From: Casuarina equisetifolia
Taxonomy: Eukaryota; Streptophyta; Magnoliopsida; Fagales; Casuarinaceae
Length of the DNA: 64,000 bases
Direction of reading: 5' to 3'
Assembly (NCBI GenBank): GCA_028551475.1
Contig: CM052362.1
Coordinates: forward strand, 1,744,166 to 1,808,165
Part shown: positions 33,516 to 45,384 of the stretch, one piece after another
Numbering within the stretch: position 1 is the stretch's first letter
Layout of the letters: each line of letters opens with the position of its first letter
Position numbers and translations under genes: made by a program
Notes under the pieces: generated by a model
Seen by the model: the letters and a program-made list of their open reading frames with translations, nothing else
Database searches by the model: none
What the model was told of the DNA's origin: nothing

Positions 33516-36500
33516 TTCCATGTGCCAAGTATGAAAAAGAATTTATTATCTATCATTCAATTGACTGATATAGGAAATTATATCTTGTTTGGTCTAGATG
33601 ATGTAAAAGTTTATGAACATTTAAAGGTAGATAGGACTCCTATAATGGAGGGACAAAGATTGAAGTACATATATGTATTATCTATTAAAAAAAACATATG
33701 TTGACAAGACTCGGAGGAATGAGACAGCAAACATATGGCATGCACGTTCGGGTCATGTTGGGTATAATAAGTAAAAGACAATTATGGATAAAATGATAGT
33801 GAGAGAAAGACCTAGGTTAGAGGTAAGAACTAACTCCATTTGTGCTGGTTGTCAATTTAGGAAGGCTCATTAGTTGCCATTTAGTGAATCAACATCCTAA
33901 GCTTAGAAACCATTAGAGCTAGTTCATTCTAATGTATTTGAAAAAGTAAAGCAAAAGTCAATTGGAAGAAAGCAATATATGGTGACTTTTATTGATGATT
34001 TTTTTAGGTTTACTTGGGTTTATGTTTTGAAAGAAAAATCAAAAGTTTTCCATACATTCATTGAATTTAGAGAAAAAGTAGAAAATGAGCTTGGGCATAA
34101 AATTCAGTGTTTGCGTATAAATAATGATGGATAATATACTTTAGGTGAATTCTCATCGTATCTTAAGTTGCATGGGATTCGAAGACGACTTACATGTCCA
34201 AACACACTATAACATAATGGAGTTGTTAAGAGAAAGAATAGGCATTTGACAGAGATATGCAGAAGTATGGTACATAGTAAGAATCTACTTGCATGTTTTT
34301 AGGGTAGAAAGTATGTGGACAACTGGTACGTCATCAACCGGTTACCTCAGGAAGGACTTGGAAATGTTTCCCCCTTTGAGAGATTGCTAAATCACAGGCC
34401 AACTATAAGTTATTTCCAAGTCTTTGGATGTATCTGTTATGCATTAATTTTGAGTTAGTTATGTGGAAAATTGGATAAAAAGGTAGTTTGTTGTATCTTT
34501 GTTGGATATGATGAAGAAAGAAAGGGGTCAAGGTATTGTGATCCAGTGTCCAATCAATGCTATGTTTCCCGTCATGTAATGTTTGATGAAGCATCATCAT
34601 GGTGGCCTATAGAGTCCAAGGATTCAGAAGATAACTGTAGAAGCAAAGGGAATGAAGAACCAAGTGAAGACATTGTAATGAAAGATAATGATCATATGGG
34701 TGGCCTTAAAAAAATTGATTCTATTGTTACATCTAAGAGATCTACAAATCTGTGACATAATGGGATTTCCTCAGTTAGAATGCAAGAAGAAGGTAGACCA
34801 AGCCAGTTAAAGGAGGCTGAACAAGAAACACTTGTTACGTAAAGAAGATCTACTAGAGTTAAGCAACCAAACTCTAAATTTGTTGATGCTAGCCTTGCTA
34901 TTGAGGATCTTGAGTATAAGCCTAAAACATTTGAAGAAGCATATAGTCAAGAAAAATGGCAAAAAAGTAACGGAGGAATAGTTCATGGCTTTGAAAGAGA
35001 ATTAAACGTGGGAGTTGGTTCCAAAACCAAATGATGTGAAACCTATCTCATGTTATTGGGTTTTTAAGTTGAAAAAGAAAAGTAATAGTTCTATTGAAAG
35101 GTACAAGGCATGCTTGGTAGCTTGAGGTTTTTCTCAAAAGTATGACCTAGATTATGAAGAGACATTTAATCCTATTGCAAAGATTATAAGCATACAAACA
35201 TTGTTAGGGGTTGCCGTTAACAAAGGGTGGAAATTGTGGCAAATCGATGTTAAAAATGCTTTTCTACATGGAGAAGTAGATAGAGAAATATTCATGGAGC
35301 AACCAAAGGGGTTTGAAGAATATGAGGAAAGAATTATGTTTGTAAATTAAAGAAAGTCTTGTATGGATTGAAACAAGCCCCTAGAGCTTGGTATAGAAAG
35401 ATATCAAAGTTTCTTTTATAGATTGGACATTTAGTTACACGCAGATTTAAGTCTCTTTGTGAGAGTTCAAGATAATAGAATTTCTATCATTTTAGTTTAT
35501 ATTATGATCTTATAATAGCTAGAAATAATGATTTAGGAAATCAACAGGTCAAAGAAAATTTGCTTATTTGTTTTCAATGAAAGAGCTTAGGGAGTTGAAA
35601 TATTTTTTAGGACTAGAGCTTGTACAAATTGTGGATGACCTTCTCTTGTGTCAGCAAAAATATGCAAAAGATTTACTAGAGAGGTATGGAATGAAAGATT
35701 GTGTTCTAACTGATACATTAATTGAGCCCAAAATTAAGTTATTGTATGAAGGTGAAAAATTATGAGAGCCTACCATGTATATACAACAAATTGGCAGCTT
35801 GAATTACTTAATGTTAACAAGGCTAGATATTACATTTGCAATTGGATTATTAAGTTGATTTATGAACAATCCAAGAAGACCCCATTTACAAGTTGCACAA
35901 AGAGTATTACAATATGTTAAAGGAATAGTTAATCTTGGCTATTATATAAAAAAAGTGAATGTAATTTAGTTGGCTATTGTGATGCTGATTATGTTGGAGA
36001 TGAAGACAATCGAATATCAACAATTGGGTATTCATTTAATTTTGGTTTAGTTACTATTTCATGGTGCAATAAAAGACAACCAATTGTTTCTTTATCCACA
36101 ATAGAAGCTGAATACAAGTTAGCAACAATGGAAACACAAGAAGGTACGTGGTTAGTGCAATTATTAGATGATATTGGTGTGCTTGAAAGTAAAATAATAC
36201 AAATATTTTGTGAAAATTTATTTGCTATTAAGATAGCTGAAAATCCAAAGTTTCATGCAAGAATAAAACTTATAAAAGTTCATTATCACTTCATTCGAGA
36301 GAAGGTTCTTCGGGGGGAAAGTTGATTTTCATCCAGTGCGAATAAGTGAGCAAGTTGCTAATATTTTCACTAAGGGGTTGAGTTTTCCTACATTCAAAAA
36401 GCATAGAAGAATGCTTGGATTGGTAAGCAAAGGCTCATTCAATAGAGTTGATGTTGAAGGGGAGAATTGAAGGATCCAACATCAATACCAAACCCATTAT

Positions 36501-36690
36501 CTTTTATTTATGGTTAGCCTAGACCCATTTTAAGTTAGCCTTTTTCACTTAAGAGATGTATGAGGGTTTGTAGTGTGGTGTAAGAGAGTGTAGCCATCAT
36601 TGTGAAGAACTAGTTCATGTGTATGTATGTTGGTTGCTGTGTGAGAGAAATCTCTGTATTTGTGAATAGATCTCTTGCTTTAATGGCACT
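33516..36690 (+). mobile_element. 5'-truncated copia element with 3' LTR
   Basis: Parts in order: pre-integrase region (PSMKKNLLSIIQLT, ~33,520), integrase (~33,880-34,600, ending CIFVGYDEERKG...VMFDEASSWW), reverse transcriptase (~34,950-35,770), RNase H (~35,950-36,440), purine tract (GAAGGGGAGAA, 36,456-36,466), and 3' LTR from 36,468 (TGAAGGATCC) to about 36,690. Gag, protease and the 5' LTR are absent. The integrase/RT wording is of the Tnt1/Tork-like kind. Many breaks (a dozen or more), so it is an old fossil. Its LTR end is duplicated at base 1. Confidence 0.85.
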
Positions 36691-36799
36691 TCAGGTTAGT
36701 CACTCTTGCTTCCTTCTTGTTTGATTTTGTAGTGCTGTATTTGTGAATGATTGTGTGTAAATAGCATGGTGATTTGAGAATACAAATACGTTTCATGAA

Positions 36800-37166
36800 T
36801 GGTAAAAACTCAGTCCACGTCCTCTGTCCCCAGGTTGAAGGTTCCGCTTGGCACCTGAAGAAGTGAATGTGCGTACTCCGCTTCCCACGTAACCTTTTTC
36901 TTTTTAGTCCTGCATTTATGGAAGGCTTTCGAATATTTATTTATGTGCACTAGATGCTTATCCTCCCGCAATTCCTTTGTCTGGGAATTTTCAAAGGGAT
37001 TTTCTTTCCTCTTTAATTGATTTGCTTATAGCTTTGAGAGTTTATCCATATACTCGGCTTTCACTAACCGTTGTAAAAACTCAATCTGACAACGCGTCGA
37101 TCATGAATTCAGATCTGCTCATAGTGGGTCTGTTGCGGACAGTGGTTGATACCGCATGTTGACTGC
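36800..37166 (+). pseudogene. Remnant of exon 1 plus intron, D1-right
   Basis: Same internally deleted exon 1 and intron piece as at 203-568. The frame at 36,977-37,162 is intron sequence. Confidence 0.6.
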
Positions 37167-37169
37167 TTT

Positions 37170-38460
37170 GGAATAGGCTATCCATGGGAGGCCATGCAAT
37201 ACAACAAATGAAGACTGTAGTTAAAGACTATCGGTGCCCTTTATCTCTTATATAAAGTTCAATCTTTGCTTTGTATTTTCAATATACACTACTACAAAAT
37301 ACTGATTTTTGGTGCGGTTTGCTTTTGTATTGAGAGAGCAATTTGCCCTCATTAATGGAAAAGTCTAAATATTTTGTATCATGTTTTCTTGATTAGCAAA
37401 CTTTTCAGGGACAAGGAAAATAAGCGATAGAGAATTTTTGAAAAAGTTTTTATATTTTAGTCCGTATCTGTATGAATCTATCTGAAAAGAATTCAATGAT
37501 AATACTTTTTTTATGTTTATTTAATTGTTGACTTGAATTTCAAGAAGGTGGTGACAAAAGAAATTAAGGGTTGAGGCGTGCATCTTTTTCTGTGTTGATT
37601 TACTTTGTGAGGAAATTTGATGTTTGCGATACTTAATATCTGTAGGGATCTGCCCTAAGAAACATACTTTGCAATCCTCCGTTTGTTTTGGTATCCTAGA
37701 GAAATAAACGGCGGCAACGATTACATGCAACACTTAAATACAATTAAGCCGAACGCAATTCATGGGGGCACTAGTACCTAAAAAATACATGGTTATAAAC
37801 TAGGCATTGGCCTGCCACTATCAAGAGCAGCAGCGGAATAAAAATAAAACAAAGAAACTGAATTGAGAATGATACACCTGAAGGCTTTGTCATAGACAGA
37901 GAGTACAGACAAAGCGTAGGATGCCCGAGTTACCTCGAAAAAAAGTGCGAAGATGATTAGTTTACATCCCTCTCCTACCCACTAATTACTCTGTGACCTC
38001 AGTATGGGCATCCCATGCACATGGACCCACCTGTGTTTCTGCCGTGTTACTTGCTTGCGATCCAACTTTTAACTGCACCATCTTGTCGGTGCCAAACCGG
38101 TCCACTAATCTATACAGCTAGGTCATTATTAGTTAAAATTAGTAATATTTCCCTCAATTGAAGGAAACAGAAGATAAGGAAGTCCGTGGCGGGGAACAGG
38201 CAACAAGGAGAATGATGTGTCTGGGGAAGAAACATGCATAACAAATGTTACTGGTTTGTTCCCGAGGCTTTGAATAAGCAGTACGCTACATAAGGGAAGG
38301 GGAGAAAGGACGTGCCTCAGCAGGGCCAAGGGTTAAACATGGGTTTCCATGCTTATTTCCGTGTGTCAGTTATATTTGTGATGTAAGCCTAGCCTAGGTT
38401 TCCAAGACAATAGGAAGGGAGAAGCTCTTATAAGAGCGGGCCCCTAAAAGATGTAACCAA
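37170..38460. other. Non-coding D1 sequence
   Basis: Matches 570-1,850. It holds one unit (37,174-37,216) of the minisatellite that has three units on the left, a CTTATATAAAG promoter-like motif at ~37,250, and the 110-bp block 37,572-37,683 absent on the left. No gene. Confidence 0.55.
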
Positions 38461-38468
38461 GCTTTTGA

Positions 38469-39190
38469 ATGAACAAAAATGTAACAGAAATGTTTAAGGA
38501 AGTCCGTTTTCCCTTGAAAGAAAACACATTTGGGCTTGGGTGTTTGAACAAGAAGGAAGAACCATCTTCCTTCATGTTTCCAGATGGAGAGCCTGAGAAA
38601 ACCAGTGCAGTTATGGAACCTGGCAAGCAGGTCCGTAACAACAAGATTGTCCAAAACAGGCAATTTATAGATGTTCTACTCGAGTTCTAGAAATATCTTT
38701 ATAACATGAATCTCCATAACCATCCCATGGTAGTTTTCTAATATTTGAGGCAATTTTGATAACAACATTAATTCTTACCTGTTGCAAGGTTTGCAGGTTA
38801 GTGGTAAACTAATGAGGGCTAGGAACATGATGTCAGGAGTGTGGCACTACATATGTGTGCGTGGATGTGTGGGTTATTTAAAAAAAAAAATTCCCCTACT
38901 GGTCTTCGTACTCCTATTTGTACACAGTTTGGGACAATTTTGACGCTTTTTGATTGTTTAACAGAGAGTAAACTAAATTAAAATCAGACCATGATTGTTT
39001 CCAAAAACATTTCTAACCTACGCTGCTCTTTTTCTTCCCGTTGCTTGATTCTGTGTTACATGTATTCTGCCGTGTTTGCGTTGCAGGCGTTGGAAGGTTC
39101 CATATGTTCCATCAGCAATTCCGTTCTCTTATCGAGAACTCAATGCAAGGTCCACACGGTTGTACCTGCATGTTCCAGATAGCCAGTGAC
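38469..39190 (+). other. EPGKQVRNN segment and intact ALEG segment
   Basis: The frame at 38,469-38,690 (73 codons) is open here but broken in D1-left. 39,087-39,182 is the uninterrupted ALEG segment (ALEGSICSISNSVLLSRTQC), preceded by GCGTTGCAG. The GT/AG-like borders suggest exon relics of an unidentified gene; there is no supporting family. Confidence 0.35.
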
Positions 39191-39209
39191 TAGATTAGCC
39201 TACAAATTG

Positions 39210-40085
39210 AATTATATATTGAAGAATTTTAACATGTGTGTATTTAGAAAGACAGTACAAAAACAATACTTCATGCGAAAAGGTCTACGTAGGCAAAGTT
39301 AATACATTACTTATCCCGAGATTCTTGTTACGCGTCCACTTATTACCTACATTGTTCAGTGAATCAAATGGCATATGAAGGATCCATTGACCAAGTCCTA
39401 CTCATGGTTGGAGTCAATCAATTAACATTTTTATTGCGAAATTCCCCTTTGAATTTGGAGTCCATACATAAATAAAGTACAAATATCACGCGGCTTAAGG
39501 AAAAAGCAATAATAAGTTTCACATTTGGAGTCAGAAGTTGTTTATTTGGAAATTCCAATTTATATGTGGAGTCAGACTTTACATCTGTTAGAGAAAAGGG
39601 CAATGAAGGGCGGACGCGGACTGACAGCTGGCCTCATAAGATGGAGTCATCCTCGTATGTGTAGAGTTTTAGAGTTTCTTGCTTACCTATACGCACAAGG
39701 TCAGAATTTTACAAGTTTCAGTATATCGTTCTAATTGAACAGTTGGTAATCCAGTGTGGTTATTTACAAGCCGTTCCGCTCGCTGCCGGGTCCCTTGCGT
39801 CGGAGGGACCCAGCGACGCAAGGGACCCGGCAGCGTTTCTCCGTGTTCCAATTTGTAAAAAAACATCCGAGAGAATTCTGATATTTTTTCTATTTTTTCA
39901 CGGAGAGTCGAGTAAAAGAAAAAACTTCAGTTACTTGTTTCACTCGAATCTTTATGAATCTATCCCCAAATATCTGCTTCGATGTTTATCGTTATGTTTT
40001 CATTTCACTAAACATTGCAAAGTACTAAAATTTGATCTTTGTAGAATTTGCTTAAATTCTTCACTGGTGAAAGGGAAATAGCATG
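39210..40085 (+). other. Upstream module and leader, copy 'i2'
   Basis: Twin of 2,870-3,742. The leader contains a local inverted repeat GGGTCCCTTGCGTCGG/CCGG-type around 39,798-39,832 (GGGTCCCTTGCGTCGGAGGG against CAGCGACGCAAGGGACCC). It is followed directly by an LTR in place of the gene exons. Confidence 0.55.
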
Positions 40086-40480
40086 TGTTGGGACACTATT
40101 CTTATTAGGAGTAGTGAAAAAATTAGATTAAAAAGCATGATTGTAATAAGATAATGCACTCAGGGGCATCTATGTAATTATCAATTAATTTTTTTTTTGA
40201 ATAAATAAAGAAAGTATAGAAGAACTTAAAGGGCAAGTCCTTTTAGTGAGATGGCCCTTTTGCGGCTAGTTAGCTGTTTGGAAAAGCCTCTTTTCTGGAT
40301 TCTAGATGATTTGATAATCCATAAGATGCTCATTTTATAAAAGTAAAAGTAAGAGAAAATTTTAAAAAGAGAGACCTTAAGGAATATAAGACATTATGTT
40401 GGTATGAACCTTTTTTAAATTTATTGTGTTTGGTTGTGTGTTTTATTCATATGTAAGTTATGCAATTTGTTAAATTTTTG
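40086..40480 (+). mobile_element. LTR of Copia-type element, D1-right
   Basis: Twin of 3,743-4,139: starts TGTTGGGACAC, with the TGGTATCA primer site at 40,484. The downstream internal stub runs to ~41,170 and is longer than on the left. No pol domains. Confidence 0.6.
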
Positions 40481-40483
40481 AAG

Positions 40484-41207
40484 TGGTATCAAAGTTGATA
40501 GAGTAATTGATTGGGATTAAAGATGATGGATCAAAATTGTAGATCAATACAAACACAAATTGAAAGAACAAATTAATGTGTTTCCAAGAACACAACACAT
40601 TTTGGAAAAGATTAGTATTTTTTGAAATTTGTTAGATTGAAGATTGGACTAGTAAGATTGATGATGATGGTTATACAAATCTTTGACTCAAGCTGTCGAG
40701 TTAGATATCGAAGAACAACAGGGATATAAGTAGTTGAAGATAGAGATCGAGATGGATGGTCGGAAAGAAATTTGTACATGTGTTCCAATTTACCACATGC
40801 ACCAACAAAAGAGAGATTTCTAGATGGTATGTGGATGACGTCAAAAACCCTACTGTCAGTGATAGATCGACAATTCTAAATGGTAAGTATGGTACATTTT
40901 CTCAATCCAACTCGGCCCATGGTGGAAGCACTCGATAAGAGGTAGTGGGAGGTGACAGATGTGTGAACAAGTCATCGATAGGTCATAAATTGGGTTGAGT
41001 GGATCCAGGAGTAGTTGAGGTAGGACCCCTATGCAGAGGAGACACACGTACAGTGCACAAAACAACTCGCGTGAGGTGCACATATCAAACAAAGAAAAAA
41101 ATAGTTTTGCAATGCTGTGCAATGAGCATTTTGAGGATTAAATGCTGATGGCTATCAGATTGAGGAGAAAGTTGGGACACTCATATTTAGATGTGGGTGA
41201 TAGAATA
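40484..41207 (+). mobile_element. Internal stub of the LTR element
   Basis: Shared with 45,385-46,330 (GGAAGAAATTTG.ATATGTGTTCCAATTT-like block, GAGACACACRTRCAGTGCAC). Missing in D1-left. No recognisable protein domain. The open frame on the minus strand at 40,856-41,122 has none either. Confidence 0.45.
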
Positions 41208-42719
41208 AAAATTTGGACATTTTCAATTTTTGAGATCCAGATAAGATATGGAAAACTTTGATGGTTAACTCTAAAGTAACACCAGCAATTTTGGATGAAA
41301 GTTAAACTTTTCACAACTCTTTGATGGGTGAATTAAGTAGAGTAGCCTCAATTATTGTAGAAGTCCCATAATTTTTACTTTTCATGATGGCCTCATGATG
41401 TAGGAGGCAATTGCATGCAAGAAGCTCATGATTATATACTTTAATTGGTTTTTTTGTGAAGATTTTCAGTTACCATATGGTTCTATATGAAAAATTCGGC
41501 CTTTGCCCTGTGTTCTTTAATCTCTAAGTTGGTTTCTCCGTGAAACTATGCGAAAAAGTTTGTATGATCTAAAACTCTTTTCTTCGTTTATGTAATTGCG
41601 GTATTAATCTTCAAGAAAACGATGACGGCAGAGTACTTAGAATTAGAGATTTTGACATGTTTCTTTTCTAGCCTGTTAGTTAATTTTTTTTTGTGTTAAT
41701 CTTAGTATATTTGAGGAACTAATGGTTTTTGGACTTTTCACTGAGCATCAAGTAAAATAACAGGTAGACAGTATTTGAAACAACAGACAATAGTCGAAAA
41801 ACTTTGATGTTTTACCCAACGTCCAAAAACCTATCCCAAGAAAAAAAAGCCTTTGATGTTACCTGATCTTTTGTGTTCCTTTCTGTGCAAAGCTATTTGA
41901 AAACACTCTAATTTGACCCCCTCTTTCGTTTTGTTTGCGTAAATGGGGAGTAAAACTTAAAAAATACAGCGACGTGGTAACCATACAATCGAGGGTTTCT
42001 TTCTCTATTGTTGAATAATTTTCTATGTTGATATTCTTATATTAGAGCCTCGATCCATGCACTCATTTGTTGCACAACAACGGGTGATCGCACACACCAC
42101 CTTACCTTTTTCATATGGTCAAAGTTCTGTTTTCAATGGAGGAGTTGTTGCGAGCCTTCAACGAATCTCACCTTCCATATGTACATCCAGCCCATACTGG
42201 GTAATGTCATTATAACATTTCACGCATCGGTGGACCCAAAGCTAGACACTTGCGGCGTTCCTTAACACTATTTAGATAGACGCAGTACAGAAAAACTACT
42301 ACACGTTTAGTACCCTACTTGTGGAAAAGGTCAAAGTAGGCAAAAATTAGTATATTACAGGAAAATTATCCCGAGATACAACGTTGTTCCGGGCCCATGT
42401 ATTAGCAACATTGTTTAGCATAAATAGATCCATCGAATCGAACGTCACATGAAATATCCATCGACCAACATTTTTATTGCGAAATTTCTATTTATATACG
42501 GAGTTCATTCTTGAATAAAGTATTAATTTTACTCGGCTTAACCAAAAATCATTAATGAGGTTCACATTCGGAATCTCTAGTTGTTTATTTGGAAATTTCT
42601 ATTTGTATTTGGAGTCAATACGTCTATAGTAAAAACACGTCTCTTAGAAAAAAAGCAATGGAGGGACTTGGAATAGCAGCTAACCTCTTAAGAAAGAGTC
42701 CTTCGGGACAGTTACATTC
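41208..42719 (+). repeat. Upstream module of gene copy d
   Basis: Same order as 17,270-18,680. The residual 65-codon frame seen at 5,018 and 18,253 is interrupted here, which argues against it being a gene. Confidence 0.6.
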
Positions 42720-42730
42720 TATATATATTA
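42720..42730 (+). promoter_or_regulatory. TATA box of gene copy d
   Basis: TATATATATTA, 15 bases upstream of GACCGAATTCTTTCTAC. The leader is uninterrupted to the ATG at 43,188. It holds the empty target GGTTA (42,857-42,861) of the young Copia. Confidence 0.55.
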
Positions 42731-43187
42731 TATGGGACCGAATTCTTTCTACTCTGTATCTTGAGTTTTAGAGCTCTCTTGCTCACTTGGACACACTTGC
42801 TGGGAATTCGACAAGTTCCAAAATACGTTGTCATTGAACAGTCGGTAATCCAGTGTGGTTATTTACAAGCCGTTCGTCCCGTTGCCGAACCCTTACGTCG
42901 GAGGACCAGCTGCGTTTCTCCGTATTCCAATTTGTAAGAAACCATCTGAGGGAATTCTGATATTTTGGGATTGTTTCACGGAGAGTTCGAGTAAAAGAAA
43001 AAACTTCTGCTCAACACGAATTCCAATTCGACACTTGTTTTACTCGAATCTTTATGAATCTATCCGGAAACGTCTGCTCCAATGTTGCTGTCTTTGCCAA
43101 ATTATCCGTAAAGACCATGATCTCATGTCTGTTCTGCTCTTTTTGTGTTAATAGCGGATGAAGCGTCTATTGCTTTGATCCATCTAT

Positions 43188-43940
43188 ATGGGGAACGCGA
43201 ACAAAGGCATGAATGGTAAAAACTCAGTCCACCCGCTCTCTCCCCAGGTTAAAGGTTCCAGCTTGGCACCTCAAGATGTAAGTGGCGGCAACAACGACGT
43301 TCAGCCGTCCGGTACTGGTAACCAACCGAAAGTCAATGTGCGTACTGCTTCCCTCGTAATTTTTTCTTTTTAGTCCTGCATTTTTGGAAGGCTTTCGAGT
43401 ATTTTTGTCTGGGAATTTTCAAAGTGATTTTCTTTTCCCTTTAATTGATTTGCTTTCTACACAGCTTTCACTAAGTTGTAAAAACTCAAGTTGGCAGGTC
43501 TCTCCGCAGGTTAAAGGTTCTGGCTTGGCAGCTGGAGAAGTAAATGGCGGCAACAATAACGTTCAAACCTCCGGTGCAATTAACCAACCCAACGTGCGTA
43601 CTACTATTGTCAATCTCTTTTCTCTCTTTTATCCTGCTTTGGAATTTCAACGGGCACTAGATGCACTATTTTCAACGTTCCTGGTCTTGGAATTTTCAAG
43701 CGATTTTCTATTACAATCTATTGTTATATTTTCTTTTCACTAAACATTGCTTAGAACTGAAATTTGGTTTTGTTAGAATTTACTTAAACATTGAAGTTTA
43801 ATTGTCTATGAGACTTTATAAATGATAGTAAATTTTTTCAGATAACAATCATCATAAATTACAACATCCGCATCAATCGTAAGTTGCACAGAAAATGGAT
43901 CAAGTTTCAGATGACCAATGGCAAGAGGATGTCACTCTAG
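43188..43940 (+). CDS. Small three-exon gene, copy d (MGNANKG family)
   Basis: Exon 1 is 43,188-43,337 (150 nt), exon 2 is 43,498-43,593 (96 nt) and exon 3 is 43,842-43,940 (99 nt, TAG), with phase-0 introns (GTGCGTAC donors; TTGGCAG and TTTTTTCAG acceptors). The protein has 114 residues starting MGNANKGMNGKNSVHPLSPQ. Compared with copy a, exon 2 differs by three silent and one replacement change, while exon 1 differs by about seven replacements with at most one silent, and exon 3 by three replacements. Promoter and leader are complete, so this and copy c are the best candidates for expression. The family is not recognised. A membrane-anchored role is only a guess from the Gly-2 start and basic tail. 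Confidence 0.5.
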
Positions 43941-44288
43941 GAGGTTCCAAAGTGGAGCAAAGTCTATGAAAATTATATTTATTGGATTGGGATTTTCATT
44001 TTATGTCTTCTTTCATACAAAAATATTTAAATAAAAAAAATATAAATTCTAATGTAATCTCCTAATAAGGAATAAGGGGAGCATAATGTATGCATACTTT
44101 TAAATATTTAACACAACTCTTCATGGTGGAGATTTGTATGTGCCAAGAATAGTAAGCTTACTCCATAGGTAGGAATGTTATTTGTGACATAATAGCTTTG
44201 TAAAAGGATCTTCTAGCAATTCATTTGTATTGATTATCATTATCATGATAATTTTTTTTTTTTGTATTTTCTTACTTGTGAAGTGACA
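43941..44288 (-). mobile_element. Antisense copia remnant, LTR part
   Basis: Matches 12,570-12,917; the RNase H part is missing because the duplication ends at 44,288 within the remnant. Old fossil. Confidence 0.5.
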
Positions 44289-44458
44289 AGTAGTGAATCA
44301 ATAATGAGGTTGACATTTGGAGTCCGTAGTTGTCTATTTGGAACTTCCGATTTATATCTAGAGTGAATACATGTATAAAGTTCAAATTTCATCCTACTCT
44401 CTAACAAAAAAAAAAAGCAATCTAGGAGAAATGATATATATGTGTGTGTGTGTGTCTT
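44289..44458 (+). other. Short upstream-module piece
   Basis: AATGAGGTTGACATTTGGAG and AGAGTGAATACATGTATAAAG match the block before the TATA box of other units. It leads into a TG/TA microsatellite where the TATA box normally lies. Confidence 0.5.
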
Positions 44459-44615
44459 AAGAGTACTCTAAAACTCTATACACAGCAAAAAGGATATATA
44501 TGTGTGTATATATGTGTGTATATATATATATCTATATTTATATATGTGTATATATGTGTGTGTGTATATATGGCCCATATGCTTTTTGCTGTGTATAGAG
44601 TTTTAGAGTTCTCTT
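44459..44615. repeat. Inverted repeat with TA/TG microsatellite loop
   Basis: Arms 44,459-44,492 and 44,582-44,615 are reverse complements over 34 bases with one mismatch. The right arm is the normal start of the leader (GTGTATAGAGTTTTAGAG) and the left arm is an inverted copy. The ~90-base loop is ATATATGTGTGTATATATG-type repeat in place of the TATA region. Confidence 0.85.
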
Positions 44616-44989
44616 TCTCACTTGTACATACTTGTGGGAATTTTACAAGTTACTATGCATCCTTGTAATTGAACAGTTAGTAATCTAGTGCGGTTATTTA
44701 CATGCTGTTCCTCCCGCTGCTGGGTCCTTTGTGTTGAAGGTCCAGCTGCATTTCTTCATATTTTGCGAGATTTCCTACTCGAGGCTTCCTTACTATCTCA
44801 ACCACTCAGAATGTTTCTTTTCCTAAAATTTTCAAGCGATTTTCTATGTTCTTCAATTGATTTGCGTAAAGCATCAAGAGTTTATTGTCATATTTTTATT
44901 TCACTAAACATTGCAAGGTACTAAAATTTGAATTTTTTTTTTGTGTGTAGAATTTCCTTAAATTCTTCATTGGTGAAAGGAAAATAGCA
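44616..44989 (+). other. Leader, copy j
   Basis: Diverged leader (CTAGTGCGGTTATTTACATG, GCTGCTGGGTCCTTTG), with traces of the intron/exon-2-side sequence (TTTTCAAGCGATTTTCTAT). It is cut by the LTR at 44,990. No intact exon. Confidence 0.5.
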
Positions 44990-45381
44990 TGTATCTGGAC
45001 ACTATTCTTATTAGAATTAGTGAAACAACATGGGGCATCTATGTAATTATCAAACTAGAGTTTTTTTTTCCCCTTTTTTTATAAAAAAAGAAAGCAAAAA
45101 ACACTTAAAGGGCAAGTTGTTTAAGTGAGATAGTCCCTTTAAGGGCTAGTTAGTTGTTCAAAAAAGGTTATCTCATGGATTCTAGATGATGTAATAACCC
45201 ATGAAATACCTATTTAGTAATAGTAAAAGTAAAAAAAAACTTAATGAAGAGAGACTTTAGGGAATGTAAGACATTATGTTGGTTTGAACCTTTTTTAAAA
45301 TCTATTGTGTTTGGTTGTTTGCATTCCTTAGTTATGTGTTTAATCCATATGTATGATGCAATTTCTTGAATTTTTGCAATA
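44990..45381 (+). mobile_element. LTR of Copia-type element, third copy
   Basis: TGTATCTGGACACTATTCTT to TTTTTGCAATA; homologous to 3,743-4,139 and 40,086-40,480 and more diverged. The primer-site region is decayed. All three follow the same leader position, so one ancestral insertion was copied. Confidence 0.5.
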
Positions 45382-45384
45382 AGC

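Larger units (their letters stand above)
36596..44288. repeat. Right copy of segmental duplication D1
   Basis: Collinear with 1-12,917, starting inside the copia LTR and ending in an antisense copia remnant. It lacks the young Copia and the 2,496-2,745 insert. It retains ~110 bp at 37,572-37,683 and ~1 kb at 40,621-41,606 missing on the left. It therefore serves as the reference for the state before those events. Confidence 0.85.

Noticed and set aside
44444-44668. 74-codon frame rich in Tyr/Ile/Val/Cys
   Set aside because: Translation of the TA/TG microsatellite and inverted repeat.
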